From NCBI GenBank assembly GCA_002050355.1, contig MWYY01000041.1:1-64000 (forward strand): 64,000 bases of DNA, read 5' to 3'. A model generated the notes under the pieces. It did not search any database and was not told the DNA's origin. It was given only the letters and a program-made list of their open reading frames with translations. Shown here one piece after another: positions 29,117 through 37,527 of this stretch; within the stretch, counting starts at the first letter, position 1, and the number at the start of each line of letters is the position of its first letter. The stretch comes from Acidobacteria bacterium 28-9 (GTDB lineage: Bacteria > Acidobacteriota > Blastocatellia > Pyrinomonadales > Pyrinomonadaceae). The translations under genes were made by a program, and so were the position numbers.

Positions 29117-30412
29117 GTGCCGGAAAAAAACGTTCATCAAATAGAAATTTTAAGCACAAGCCGATTGTCTGCTCGCCTTATTTTGGTTGGCACCATTCTT
29201 GCCACGCTCGCTTTCGGGTGGTTTGCGATTCGCTGGCAATTGGGAAATATGCTGGCTGAACAGACGACGCCGACCGCCGCAGGCGCGCAAGAGATGGCAC
29301 GCGCAGCATATAATTTCGCCCCGCGCGACCCGCAGACAAATTGGCTGCTTGTCAACACCGATAGTAATTCGGGTAATAATTCCGCATCACAAAATAATCT
29401 CCAGCAAGTCGTTAAACTCTCGCCCGCCGATTATCGCTGGTGGATTGAACTCGGGCGCGACCGCGAGCAGGCTGACGACACAGAAGCAGCGGAAAAAGCC
29501 TTGCGACGAGCCGTCGAACTGGCGCCGAATTATACTTTTCCGCGCTGGCAGCTCGGCAATTTTTATCTGCGCCAAAACCGGAGCGACGAAGCCTTTCGTG
29601 AGCTGACCAAAGCCGCCGAAAGCAATTCGCTCTACCGCGAACAGGTTTTCTCGCTGGCGTGGGAATTCTTTGACAAAGACGCTTCAAAGCTCGAACAAAT
29701 TGCCGGCAGCGCGCCGGACGTGCGCGCTGATTTGGCGAAATTCTACGCCGCTAGAGGACGCGCCGAAGACAGCCTGCGAATTTGGAATTCTCTTTCCGAA
29801 GAAGAAAAACAGGCTTACGCGCCCGGCGCGCGCGTTATCGCACAGGCGCTCTACGAGAAAGGATTTTTCAGCGCGGCTGTCGAGTTTGTTCGCCAACTCG
29901 AAATCGAGCCGGAAGCAAAAGCCGAAACAATTCAAAACGCGAGTTTTGAAAAGCCAATCGGTGAAGTCAAAGACGCTTTTTTCGGCTGGAAAATTTCGCC
30001 CCTCGATAAAGTCGAAATTAAACTCGATCCGACACAAAAGCACGACGGAACGCGAAGTTTGCGCGTTAATTTCAACGGCTTTGTGCAGCCGACGCTTTTT
30101 GCTATCGGGCAAATCGTGACGGTCGTGCCGAATGCGCGCTATCGCGTCAGTTTTTGGTTGAGGACGGAAAACCTAAAGAGTGGCGGAACACCAAAACTGG
30201 AAATTTATAATATTTACGAAAATAAAACTATTACCGCCAGCGCGCCGTTTCCCGTCGGCACAAATGATTGGCAGCAAATAAAAATAGAATTTAATGCGCC
30301 CCAAAATGCTGAAGCCGTTTCCTTGCTGACGACGCGCGTTTTTTGCGGTTCCGAATGTCCGATTATCGGCGCGTTTTGGTATGACGATTTTAAACTGGAA
30401 AGAGTGAAATAA
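29117..30412 (+). CDS. membrane-anchored TPR protein with carbohydrate-binding-like C-terminal domain
   Basis: The 431-residue protein starts with GTG. It has one N-terminal helix (about 19-40), then tetratricopeptide-like helices (about 60-265; YRWWIELGRDREQADDTEAA, YTFPRWQLGNFYLRQNRSDE) and a C-terminal beta domain (about 275-430) with NASFEKPIG and FGWK...RSLRVNFNG...ISFW-like strands that recall CBM4/9 sandwich domains. It is followed after 83 bp by an O-antigen-ligase-like gene. The pair suggests a polymerase or ligase with a periplasmic accessory factor for polysaccharide or glycan transfer; this is inference. Confidence 0.8.
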   Translation: MPEKNVHQIEILSTSRLSARLILVGTILATLAFGWFAIRWQLGNMLAEQTTPTAAGAQEMARAAYNFAPRDPQTNWLLVNTDSNSGNNSASQNNLQQVVKLSPADYRWWIELGRDREQADDTEAAEKALRRAVELAPNYTFPRWQLGNFYLRQNRSDEAFRELTKAAESNSLYREQVFSLAWEFFDKDASKLEQIAGSAPDVRADLAKFYAARGRAEDSLRIWNSLSEEEKQAYAPGARVIAQALYEKGFFSAAVEFVRQLEIEPEAKAETIQNASFEKPIGEVKDAFFGWKISPLDKVEIKLDPTQKHDGTRSLRVNFNGFVQPTLFAIGQIVTVVPNARYRVSFWLRTENLKSGGTPKLEIYNIYENKTITASAPFPVGTNDWQQIKIEFNAPQNAEAVSLLTTRVFCGSECPIIGAFWYDDFKLERVK

Positions 30413-30475
30413 TGGTGAATGGTTAGTGATGAATGGTGAATGTAAGAAATCTCTTTTGATTTATCATTCACCATT
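30411..30475. repeat. intergenic GGTGAATG inverted-repeat element, copy 2
   Basis: AATGGTGAATGGTTAGTGAT at the left and CATTCACCATT at the right form an imperfect hairpin that starts at the stop codon of the TPR gene. It is closely similar to 26081-26156. Confidence 0.7.
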
Positions 30476-30495
30476 AAATAGGTTTGCGAATTTGA

Positions 30496-31902
30496 ATGAT
30501 AAACGAAATTGAAACAACTTGGGCGAATAAAATACTGTTCTTTCTTCTTTGCGCGACGATTGTCTATACGGCTTTGGCTTATGGAACGGTGCATCAGCCG
30601 ACGATTTCGGTTTTTTACCTGCTGACGGTATCGGTTGTTTTTTTGTGGGCAATTGACGCCTTTTCGAGCGGCGTTCTGCGTTTCAATAAAAGTTTAATCC
30701 AAATTCCGCTCGCGGCGGCGGTTTTATACGGACTTTTTCAAACTATACCGTTTGGCAGTTTGGCGGAAACCGCAGGTGTTACGGGTATTCCTCATACGAT
30801 TTCGCTCGACCCGTTTTCGACGCAGGTCGCCGCGCTTCATCTTTTTGCGTATTTGATTTTTCTCGCCGCGCTTTTAACTTATGTTGACAGCGCAAAGCGC
30901 CTTCGAGCAATCGTTTCCTTTATTACAATTTTCGGATTTGCCTTTGCTTTTTTTGCTATTCTGCAAGCCGTTTTAAGTCCTAATAAAATATACGGAATCT
31001 ACGAATCGCAGTTTGCCGTGCCGTTTGGTTCTTTTGTCAACCGCCACAACTTCGCAGCCTATATGGAAATGACCCTTGCCGCGCCTCTCGGTTTGGTGTT
31101 CGTCGGCGCAATCCCGCGCGACAAGCGTCTGCTCTACGTTACAGCAATCGGTTTAATGGGCATCGCGCTGCTTTTGAGCGGTTCGCGCGGCGGTTTGATT
31201 TCACTTTTAGCGGAGATTTTCTTTCTCGTGATTTTGACGACCAAAACAAAAAGTTACGGTCAGTTTGCGGTAAAAATCGCTTTTGCCGTTTTGCTGGTCG
31301 CGACAATCGTTGTCGGCGCGATTCTAATTGGGGGCGAATCTTCCTTGACGCGCTTTGCCGAAACCGCTACTTCTCAAGATTTTTCCACCAATCGAACGCA
31401 TATTTGGTCAGTTACAATGGCGGTTATAAAAAACAATTTACCGTTCGGTGCAGGTCTCGGAGCGTTGGGCGTGGCGTACACGCCTTTTGATTCACTAAAC
31501 GGTTTTGAGCGCGTCGAACAGGCGCACAATGATTATCTGCAAATTTTAGCCGACGCCGGAATTGTCGGCTTTTTAATCGGGGCGTTTTTTGTTTATAAAC
31601 TTTTTCGAACCGGTTTGAAAAACGCAAAAACATCCGATACATTTCGGCGCGGCGTCTGCGTCGGCGCGCTCGCCGGCTGCTTCGCCATTCTGGTTCACAG
31701 CCTTTTTGATTTTGTTCTCCACATAACTGCAGTAGCATTTATGTTTATTACATTAATTTCAATGGTCGTCGTCAGCGGAAATCGAAATTCTGAAGACGTT
31801 GAAGAACGCTCCGATACACATCGCAGAAAAGATTCAGCCAGTATTACGCCGATTGGAAAGGGAAAAAGAGGCGGAAAAATTAGCCGATTAAAATCACTTT
31901 AA
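30496..31902 (+). CDS. O-antigen ligase/polymerase family membrane protein (Wzy_C)
   Basis: The 468-residue protein has about ten membrane helices. It has the family's conserved periplasmic-loop features: NRHNFAAYMEM (about 176-186), LLSGSRGGLISL and EQAHNDYLQILADAGIVGF (about 345-363), where the His of HNDYLQ is conserved in WaaL/Wzy-type proteins. It probably ligates or polymerises surface glycans. The C-terminal cytoplasmic tail is basic. It overlaps the next, convergent small gene by 23 bp. Confidence 0.88.
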   Translation: MINEIETTWANKILFFLLCATIVYTALAYGTVHQPTISVFYLLTVSVVFLWAIDAFSSGVLRFNKSLIQIPLAAAVLYGLFQTIPFGSLAETAGVTGIPHTISLDPFSTQVAALHLFAYLIFLAALLTYVDSAKRLRAIVSFITIFGFAFAFFAILQAVLSPNKIYGIYESQFAVPFGSFVNRHNFAAYMEMTLAAPLGLVFVGAIPRDKRLLYVTAIGLMGIALLLSGSRGGLISLLAEIFFLVILTTKTKSYGQFAVKIAFAVLLVATIVVGAILIGGESSLTRFAETATSQDFSTNRTHIWSVTMAVIKNNLPFGAGLGALGVAYTPFDSLNGFERVEQAHNDYLQILADAGIVGFLIGAFFVYKLFRTGLKNAKTSDTFRRGVCVGALAGCFAILVHSLFDFVLHITAVAFMFITLISMVVVSGNRNSEDVEERSDTHRRKDSASITPIGKGKRGGKISRLKSL

Positions 31903-32119
31903 TAAGAAGCACAATTGTCGTAACCAAAGCAATTCCTCTCAACGTTCGTGAGAGTGTTCGGTAGAATTCCGATTCGGCGTTATGCAGAAGTAAACTCAAC
32001 CCGTGCAGGAAAATTATCAAGGAAACCACAAATTTGTATTCATTACCTGAATACAATGTATAAATTGCCGCTAAAATAGCCAACGCTCCAAGTAAGCTCT
32101 CAACGTTTTTTGATTTCAT
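31880..32119 (-). CDS. small membrane protein, unknown
   Basis: The 79-residue product has about three hydrophobic segments (ALAILAAIYTLYSG, FVVSLIIFLHGLSLLLHN, GIALVTTIVLLIKVILIG), so it is an integral membrane protein. No family is recognised. Its 3' end overlaps the 3' end of the O-antigen-ligase-like gene on the other strand. It is the last gene downstream of pssA on the same strand (68 bp), so it may be part of the psd-pssA transcript. Confidence 0.6.
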   Translation of the reverse strand: MKSKNVESLLGALAILAAIYTLYSGNEYKFVVSLIIFLHGLSLLLHNAESEFYRTLSRTLRGIALVTTIVLLIKVILIG

Positions 32120-32187
32120 AAAACTCCAATTTTTTGCGCTTAATCAGTATTTATTTACGACGAAAAATTTTTATCAAATAGATGAAT

Positions 32188-33066
32188 TCAAGAGTTTTCG
32201 ACTTTTTCGCCGACCTGCATTTCTCTTCGGCGCGGGCGCAGAAAACCGAGCATATACCGAACGATTCCGTGCGCGACATAGGCAAAAGCAAGAATGAAAA
32301 GCATATACTGTGAATAGAGCCAGACGAGCATTCCCAATGCTGCAATAATCAAAATCAAATAAATACTTCTTCTGCCTGAACCGACGGTTTTGAAACTTGT
32401 ATAACGAATCGTGCTGACCATCAAAAGTCCTAAAACAGCCATCAAAATCATCATTACAACCGTGTATAAATTTGGCAGATTTTCCTCTAAAGTGTTGAGC
32501 GGAAGCGGGTGCAGATAAACGATCGAAGCGAGAAAACCGGCGGCAGCTGGAATCGGGAGACCAACGAAATTTTTCTTATCAATCTTCGGCGTCCCTTCCA
32601 TCAGAACTCGCGGGCGCATCGCCTGCAAATTAAATCTGGCAAGGCGAAAAGTTCCGCACATCAGATACATAAAAAGCACAAAAACGCCGAATGTGTGAAG
32701 CGAGTTCGACTCGCTGAAAGTCGCGCCTATTGCCCAGCCGTAAATCAAAACTATCGGGGCAATTCCGAATGTTAAAACGTCTGCTAAAGAGTCGAGCTGA
32801 ACGCCGATTTCCGTTGAAGTGCGCGTTAATCGCGCGACTCTGCCGTCCAAAGTGTCAAAAAGTATTGCAAGAGCGATGCCTTTTGCCGCGTAACTAAAAT
32901 AGACGGCGGCTTGTTCCGGGTTTGAGCTTATAACCTGGAAACCGCGTACAGATGACAAAACCGTCAAAAACCCCATTGCGATATTTGCTGCCGTAAACGC
33001 TGACGGAATCACATACAAACCTTTCTTTAAGCCTCTGTGAGCAGGTTTTTTCTCTTCGGTTTCCAT
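32188..33066 (-). CDS. pssA: CDP-diacylglycerol-serine O-phosphatidyltransferase
   Basis: PssA makes phosphatidylserine from CDP-diacylglycerol and serine. The 292-residue membrane protein has the CDP-alcohol phosphotransferase signature DTLDGRVAR...GVQLDSLAD (D-G-x2-A-R-x8-G-x3-D-x3-D) near 70-95 and about eight hydrophobic segments. It follows psd by 51 bp; together they form phosphatidylethanolamine. Confidence 0.95.
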   Translation of the reverse strand: METEEKKPAHRGLKKGLYVIPSAFTAANIAMGFLTVLSSVRGFQVISSNPEQAAVYFSYAAKGIALAILFDTLDGRVARLTRTSTEIGVQLDSLADVLTFGIAPIVLIYGWAIGATFSESNSLHTFGVFVLFMYLMCGTFRLARFNLQAMRPRVLMEGTPKIDKKNFVGLPIPAAAGFLASIVYLHPLPLNTLEENLPNLYTVVMMILMAVLGLLMVSTIRYTSFKTVGSGRRSIYLILIIAALGMLVWLYSQYMLFILAFAYVAHGIVRYMLGFLRPRRREMQVGEKVENS

Positions 33067-33117
33067 AAAAATAGGTATTATGTTTCAGGTGATTAGGTTT
33101 TTGGTTTCAGTTAACAT

Positions 33118-33753
33118 CTAATCTTTAAGTCTCGCGATTATAGTTTCACCGCCAACCACTCTGTCTCCGATTTTTACGGCGATTTCCACCGCTTTCGGCA
33201 TTAGCAAATCGGTGCGCGAGCCGAATTTTATTAGACCGTATTTTTCGCCGAGTTCGACACTCTCGCCCGCACTGCGCCAGCAGACGATTCGCCGCGCCAG
33301 AATTCCGACTATCTGCGTACAGACAACCGTCATCTTTTCGCCTTTTATCGTGATGGCGTTTCGCTCGTTCGTTTGGCTCGCTTGGTTACTCGTTGCGGGC
33401 GCTTTTTTGCCTTGAAATCGTTCGACTTTTACGACTCGTCCGGCAATCGGCGCGCGGTTGATATGAACATCTACGGGCGACAAAAATACGCTGACAAATT
33501 TTCCGTCTTTTCTTTCTTCGATGCTGGTAACTTTGCCGTCGGCGGCTGATACGATAATATTTGCTTCGGTCGGAACACTGCGTTTCGGGTCGCGGAAAAA
33601 ATACGCCATAAACAGTGCGAGCGCAGCGAACGCGGCAGCGCCAATCCAAATATGAAAAAACGCGAAAATCGCTGCGATGATTACCGGAAATAAAACAAAG
33701 GGAATTCCTTCTTTAACCATAAATTGAAAAAAGAGGTTAGAGGCTAGAATCAA
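33118..33753 (-). CDS. psd: phosphatidylserine decarboxylase
   Basis: Psd converts phosphatidylserine to phosphatidylethanolamine using a pyruvoyl cofactor made by self-cleavage. The 211-residue protein is the short (PSD-A, archaeal-type) form. It has two N-terminal hydrophobic helices, the block VHINRAPIAGRV and the autocleavage site Gly-Ser in KFGSRTDLLMP (about 180). It is the first gene of the psd-pssA pair. Confidence 0.95.
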   Translation of the reverse strand: MILASNLFFQFMVKEGIPFVLFPVIIAAIFAFFHIWIGAAAFAALALFMAYFFRDPKRSVPTEANIIVSAADGKVTSIEERKDGKFVSVFLSPVDVHINRAPIAGRVVKVERFQGKKAPATSNQASQTNERNAITIKGEKMTVVCTQIVGILARRIVCWRSAGESVELGEKYGLIKFGSRTDLLMPKAVEIAVKIGDRVVGGETIIARLKD

Positions 33754-33831
33754 GCGTTGATTTTACCAATATCTAATCTCCAAGCTCTTTTGATATTCAA
33801 TCATCTTACTTCAATTCAACCGGTTTGAAAA

Positions 33832-33864
33832 ACAAAAAAAGCCCGATGCACTGAAACATCGGGC
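33832..33864 (-). terminator. intrinsic terminator of the small TM2-like gene
   Basis: GCCCGATG (33841-33848) pairs perfectly with CATCGGGC (33857-33864). On the minus strand it is followed by a run of T, 28 bp after the stop of the small membrane-protein gene. Confidence 0.88.
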
Positions 33865-33892
33865 GAATAAGGAGGAGCGTATGAATAATTTT

Positions 33893-34099
33893 TTATCTGA
33901 CCGGATTGTCTTTCGCGTAACTATAAGCACACCAGGCGGCGACTATATGCATAATCCAGCCCAAAGTTCCGGCTGTGCCAATCCACGAAAATCCAGTCAA
34001 AACCAGCCAAATGATACCGATTAAAATTCTACCGTTATATATTTGTCCGATTCCCGGAAGTATAAAACTTAAAATTCCTGCAATCCAAGGTTCGCGCAT
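33893..34099 (-). CDS. small TM2-like membrane protein
   Basis: The 68-residue protein has two hydrophobic helices, with the motif ILPGIGQIYNGR between them, as in TM2-domain and related small membrane proteins of unknown function. An upstream GTG (34111) is in frame, but AGAGGTG there is a better Shine-Dalgarno for the ATG at 34099, 8 nt downstream, which I choose. Confidence 0.75.
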   Translation of the reverse strand: MREPWIAGILSFILPGIGQIYNGRILIGIIWLVLTGFSWIGTAGTLGWIMHIVAAWCAYSYAKDNPVR

Positions 34100-34187
34100 A
34101 ATCTTTATCACCTCTGGTTTATTAAACGACGCTTTTAATTTTTTGTTCCAAAGATTTTTACAAAATTATTTCAAAGGTAAGAAGCCG

Positions 34188-36149
34188 TCAGTTTGATGGT
34201 TGAGTTCTCTTAACTTCAATTATTTTCCCGCGAAAAATTCGCAGGGCTTTTTTCACCAGCGGGTGATTCTCGGCATATTGCCAGAGTTGTTCATCGGTCG
34301 GATTTTCGGGCATAACGGGAATTTCTTCGGAAATTTTTTCCTCTTCAAATTGCGGGATGACAAAAGTATGATTTTCTTTTGCGGGCGCAACAGCCGCCGC
34401 CGAATTGCCCTTTGACGGTTCGATGCGAGCAATTAAATTATTCGATTGAATTGTTCCAAGCAAAACCTCAACGATATTTGAAGTATTTTTGAACGGTCTT
34501 AGATTGTCGCCGGTTTGCAAAAGTTTTTGCTCGAAAGCCGAGTCGAGCCAATTATCTTCGGCGTGTTCGAGTTCTTCGGCGGTAATCGGCAGCAGCTTTA
34601 TCGGCATCGCTTCGATAACCTGCGCCGTTGTTAAATTTTTTGCCGAAATTCTGCTTTCGCTTGTCTGACTTTCCGATTCAAACAATTCGGTTTTCAATTC
34701 TAAAAATATGTTTTCCGGCTCTGCTATTTGTGCGGGGAGTTCAGTTGGCGCGTCTGTTGTTTCTTGTTTGATTTGTTCGTCAAATTTCGCTTCAAAAGCT
34801 GGCTGATTTGAAACTTGATGCTTAAAACTTGAAACACTTTGTACCGGAAATGGAACATCTTCAAGCGGAAAATCAACCGTTAAAGTTTTTTTTTCGGCGC
34901 TCGGCTCTGTCAAGTCGCTTAAGTTTATCGGAGCAGATTTCGATAAATCGGTTTTAGCTTCAGCTGAGAAATTCCCGTTGGCGATGGCGCTTTCCAGCTT
35001 TGCCAAGCGCTCTAGAATTTTTTCAATCGGAACGACGCGCCGCATTTCAATCAATTTTATCAAGCCGATCTCCAAAACGTAGCGCGGTTGTGTGGCTTCG
35101 CGTAATTTGGTTTCGGTATCACTCAGTGAATTGAAAAACCTGATTAAATCGGATTCGGAGAATGGCGCAGAATTTGTTTGTAACTCGTCGCGGCTCAAAA
35201 TCGCCGTTTCGAGCAGATTTTCCGCGTCGCCAGCCATTTTGAAAACAAGCAAATCGCGGAAAAAACTCATCAAATCACGGCAGAAATTTCGCAAATCCTG
35301 TCCGCGCGCGATTAATTCATCAACAACTTTCAGTGCTTCGCTCGGTTTGTTTTCGGAAATTGACATACCTGTTCTAGTCAACATCTCCGCACCAGCAATT
35401 CCCAGAGCAGCTATGACATCTTCAGTGCCGATTTTCTCGCCCGAAAAGCTAATAACCTGGTCAAATGCACTTTGAGCATCGCGCATCGAGCCTTCGCCCG
35501 CGCGGGCAATTTCTTTTAAAGCTTCACCGGAAACACTTATTTTTTCGGCTTCGGCAATCAGTTTGATTCTTTCGTAGATTTTTTGAATTGGAATCGTGCG
35601 AAACTCGAATTCCTGACAGCGCGACAAAATCGTGTCGGGAACTCGGTGAAGTTCAGTCGTCGCCATTACAAAAACAATGCGCGGCGGCGGCTCTTCCAGA
35701 GTTTTTAAAAGCGCGTTAAACGCCGGTTTGGAAAGCTGGTGAACTTCGTCAACGATAAAAACTTTGTAGCGGTCGCGCGCCGGATTGATGTTAATGCTGT
35801 CGAGTATCGTATCCCGAACGTCATCAATTCCGGTGTGCGACGCCGCGTCGATTTCCAGAACGTCAATCGAGCGGCTTTCGGCAATTTCCTTACAGGAAAC
35901 ACAAGCGTCGGAAGCGTTCGCCGCGCAAGGTTTCGAGTTCGGTTTTTCGGTTTTGTGGCAGTTTAACGCTTTGGCAAGCAGCCGTGCAGTTGTCGTTTTT
36001 CCGACGCCGCGCGCGCCGCTGAAAATATATGCGTGATGCAGACGGTCGTGTTCCAGAGCGTTGCGCAAAGTGCGCGTTATCGCTTCCTGCCCGGTAACTT
36101 CTTCAAATGTTTGCGGTCGCCATTTGCGGGCGATTACTTGGTAAGACAT
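34188..36149 (-). CDS. dnaX: DNA polymerase III subunits gamma and tau
   Basis: The clamp-loader ATPase, 653 residues as tau. It has Walker A GARGVGKTTTARLL (about 44-57), zinc-binding cysteines (CHKTEK..., CAANASDACVSC), Walker B DEVHQL, and sensor motifs. Domain III ends near 370, then a low-complexity tau-specific tail follows. Minus-strand codons 419-422 hold a run of nine A (34886-34894). A one-base slip in either direction meets a stop within seven codons (TGA at 34873-34875 or TAA at 34880-34882), giving a product of about 425 residues, gamma-sized. The start is immediately next to the conserved 17-bp block shared with 56316. Confidence 0.97.
   Translation of the reverse strand: MSYQVIARKWRPQTFEEVTGQEAITRTLRNALEHDRLHHAYIFSGARGVGKTTTARLLAKALNCHKTEKPNSKPCAANASDACVSCKEIAESRSIDVLEIDAASHTGIDDVRDTILDSININPARDRYKVFIVDEVHQLSKPAFNALLKTLEEPPPRIVFVMATTELHRVPDTILSRCQEFEFRTIPIQKIYERIKLIAEAEKISVSGEALKEIARAGEGSMRDAQSAFDQVISFSGEKIGTEDVIAALGIAGAEMLTRTGMSISENKPSEALKVVDELIARGQDLRNFCRDLMSFFRDLLVFKMAGDAENLLETAILSRDELQTNSAPFSESDLIRFFNSLSDTETKLREATQPRYVLEIGLIKLIEMRRVVPIEKILERLAKLESAIANGNFSAEAKTDLSKSAPINLSDLTEPSAEKKTLTVDFPLEDVPFPVQSVSSFKHQVSNQPAFEAKFDEQIKQETTDAPTELPAQIAEPENIFLELKTELFESESQTSESRISAKNLTTAQVIEAMPIKLLPITAEELEHAEDNWLDSAFEQKLLQTGDNLRPFKNTSNIVEVLLGTIQSNNLIARIEPSKGNSAAAVAPAKENHTFVIPQFEEEKISEEIPVMPENPTDEQLWQYAENHPLVKKALRIFRGKIIEVKRTQPSN
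34873..34894 (-). promoter_or_regulatory. A9 slippage site within dnaX
   Basis: Nine consecutive A on the coding strand (in GCCGAAAAAAAAACTTTAA) are read as Glu-Lys-Lys-Thr in the tau frame. Adding one A gives EKKNFNG then TGA; losing one gives EKKL then TAA. A9 runs in dnaX direct transcriptional slippage in Thermus thermophilus; the same use here is inferred. Confidence 0.6.
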
Positions 36150-36316
36150 AAAGACTTTATTTTACTTATACTTACAGACTGTTACAGAGTGTTCCCTGTT
36201 GAATATCTCAAAGTATTCTATCACTAGATAACACTCTATCCGAACAGGTAACAGACACATTTTCGGATACAGGCGTTTGCAACCAATCAAAATACTTTGA
36301 TAGACTGCTTTTGCTT
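36136..36316 (+). other. dnaX-upstream conserved module, copy A
   Basis: This 181-bp stretch includes the first 14 nt of dnaX (minus strand) and its upstream region. It has a diverged but colinear copy at 56316-56496, exactly 20,180 bp away. Shared blocks include ACTTGGTAAGACATAAA (identical), TTCTATCA/GATAACACT, and the final AAAATACTTT...CTGCTTTTGCTT. Internal pairings are possible: CTGTTAC (36179-36185) with GTAACAG (36248-36254), AGAGTGTT (36186-36193) with AACACTCT (36230-36237), and TCAAAGTATT (36208-36217) with AATACTTTGA (36291-36300). With the terminator that follows it may be an RNA gene; it must also hold the dnaX promoter. Confidence 0.5.
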
Positions 36317-36343
36317 AATTGAATATTCAGTTGTCAAACATCG

Positions 36344-36382
36344 AAGCCTTTAGTTGTGAACTAACTAAAGGCTTTTTCTTTT
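36344..36382 (+). terminator. intrinsic terminator after copy A
   Basis: AAGCCTTTAGTT (36344-36355) pairs perfectly with AACTAAAGGCTT (36363-36374), then TTTCTTTTT follows. It is oriented to end a + strand transcript from the dnaX-upstream region, where no protein gene exists. Confidence 0.82.
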
Positions 36383-36510
36383 TGGATTGTAATAAGAAAC
36401 CTGCTTTTCCGCAAATTGCTTTTTAACAGATTCAAAATCTAAAATTTTTGATATCTCATTTCAAAAAAATGAAACTCTTCACTAATAATTTCGTTTGTCG
36501 ATTTGACTAG

Positions 36511-36720
36511 AATACAATTTTAGATTGGGAAGGAACGGGCGTCGAGCCTGACGTGAAAGTACCGAAAGAGTTGGCATTAAAGACTGCCCATTTGATGGCT
36601 TTGAACAAATTAGTCGAAAAAGCAGCAGATGAAAATCTGAAAAACGCGCTCAAAGGTTTGATTATCCAAACTCAGAAGGAAATAGATGAGCTAAAAAAAG
36701 GAGCTAAAAGCAGTTCATAG
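36511..36720 (+). pseudogene. C-terminal remnant of an S41-family peptidase
   Basis: The frame reads ILDWEGTGVEPDVKVPKELA and ends at TAG 36718-36720. WEGTGVEPD resembles the C-terminal WEGVGVxPDI motif of S41/TSP-type peptidases that follow the catalytic core. An in-frame stop (36508-36510) closes it upstream, so only about 65 residues survive. The tail EIDELKKGAKSS is helical. Confidence 0.65.
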
Positions 36721-36753
36721 TAAGTGAGCCTTGAAAGAGCCTAATCTGACTGC

Positions 36754-36861
36754 GCTCGAAAACATCTCGAAGATTTTCTCGTCGAAAACTGGAAACAAAC
36801 CGAACTCGGCAAAACCTACGACATTTACGAAGTTGACAGGGAAATCGTCTCCCTTGAGTAA
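36754..36861 (+). pseudogene. fragment of a NucS/DUF91-like nuclease
   Basis: The frame reads KHLEDFLVENWKQTELGKTY and ends at TAA 36859-36861. LEDFLVENW plus QTELGK is typical of the N-terminal part of the endonuclease NucS-like (DUF91) domain, with the PD-(D/E)xK core missing. Only 30-odd residues remain. Confidence 0.55.
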
Positions 36862-36918
36862 ACAACCTATGTGTCAGCAGTTCCATTCTGTCGGAAGCCA
36901 TCAGTAAGTTCTATAAAT

Positions 36919-37527
36919 TTAGCTTTTAACCAGAACCCAAGTACTCATACAACGCAAATTTTGCACATTCGTTGTTTTTAGTGGCTCTAGTTGGATTGCG
37001 CCGATTCGATTTAACGCAGCATTCAGCAGTTCTTCATCTACGAGAAAACGTTCAGAACCATCCGGCAGTAAATATTTGCGCTCTTTAATCAATTGAATTT
37101 TGTCCTCAATGCCGATTGTCGAGGCAAGACGGGCAAAGAACAGCCCGCCGCTGTTCAAAACTCTCCACATCTCTTCAAGCATCCGGTAAAAGTGCTGCTC
37201 ATTTTCGGCAAAATGCAAAATTGCGCTGCTGATAACTGCATTGAAACGTGCGTCGGGAAACGGCATTTTCTCGACTGACGACACCTGAAAATTATCTTTT
37301 GAAAGATTCGGGGCAAGCGAATTTGCCAGAAGCTGAACTTGCTCAACAGCGTGAGGATTTTTATCAATACCGAAAACTTCGTAGCCATTGCGGAGAAAAT
37401 AAATCAGGTTGCGCCCACCGCCGCAACCAGCATCGAGTATGCTTGTTTTGCTATTAAACCTACCCTTCAATATCTGGTCAAACAGGTAAATATCGATGTC
37501 GCCAAAAAACTCTCGCACGTTTATCAT
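36919..37527 (-). CDS. class I SAM-dependent methyltransferase
   Basis: The 202-residue protein has motif I DAGCGGGRNLIYFL (about 33-46), an acidic residue at the end of strand 2 (VFGIDKNPHA), and the motif FNAVISSAILHFAENEQHF of methyltransf_11/25 enzymes. It may modify a small molecule or protein; the substrate is unknown. No obvious operon partner; it lies between gene fragments on the left and a 255-bp empty spacer on the right. Confidence 0.85.
   Translation of the reverse strand: MINVREFFGDIDIYLFDQILKGRFNSKTSILDAGCGGGRNLIYFLRNGYEVFGIDKNPHAVEQVQLLANSLAPNLSKDNFQVSSVEKMPFPDARFNAVISSAILHFAENEQHFYRMLEEMWRVLNSGGLFFARLASTIGIEDKIQLIKERKYLLPDGSERFLVDEELLNAALNRIGAIQLEPLKTTNVQNLRCMSTWVLVKS

Noticed and set aside
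36136-36382. Copy A as SRP RNA (next to dnaX in Bacillus) or 6S RNA
   Set aside because: The conserved SRP domain IV sequence is not seen, and I could not fold it as the long rod with central bubble expected for 6S RNA. It is kept as an unnamed candidate.
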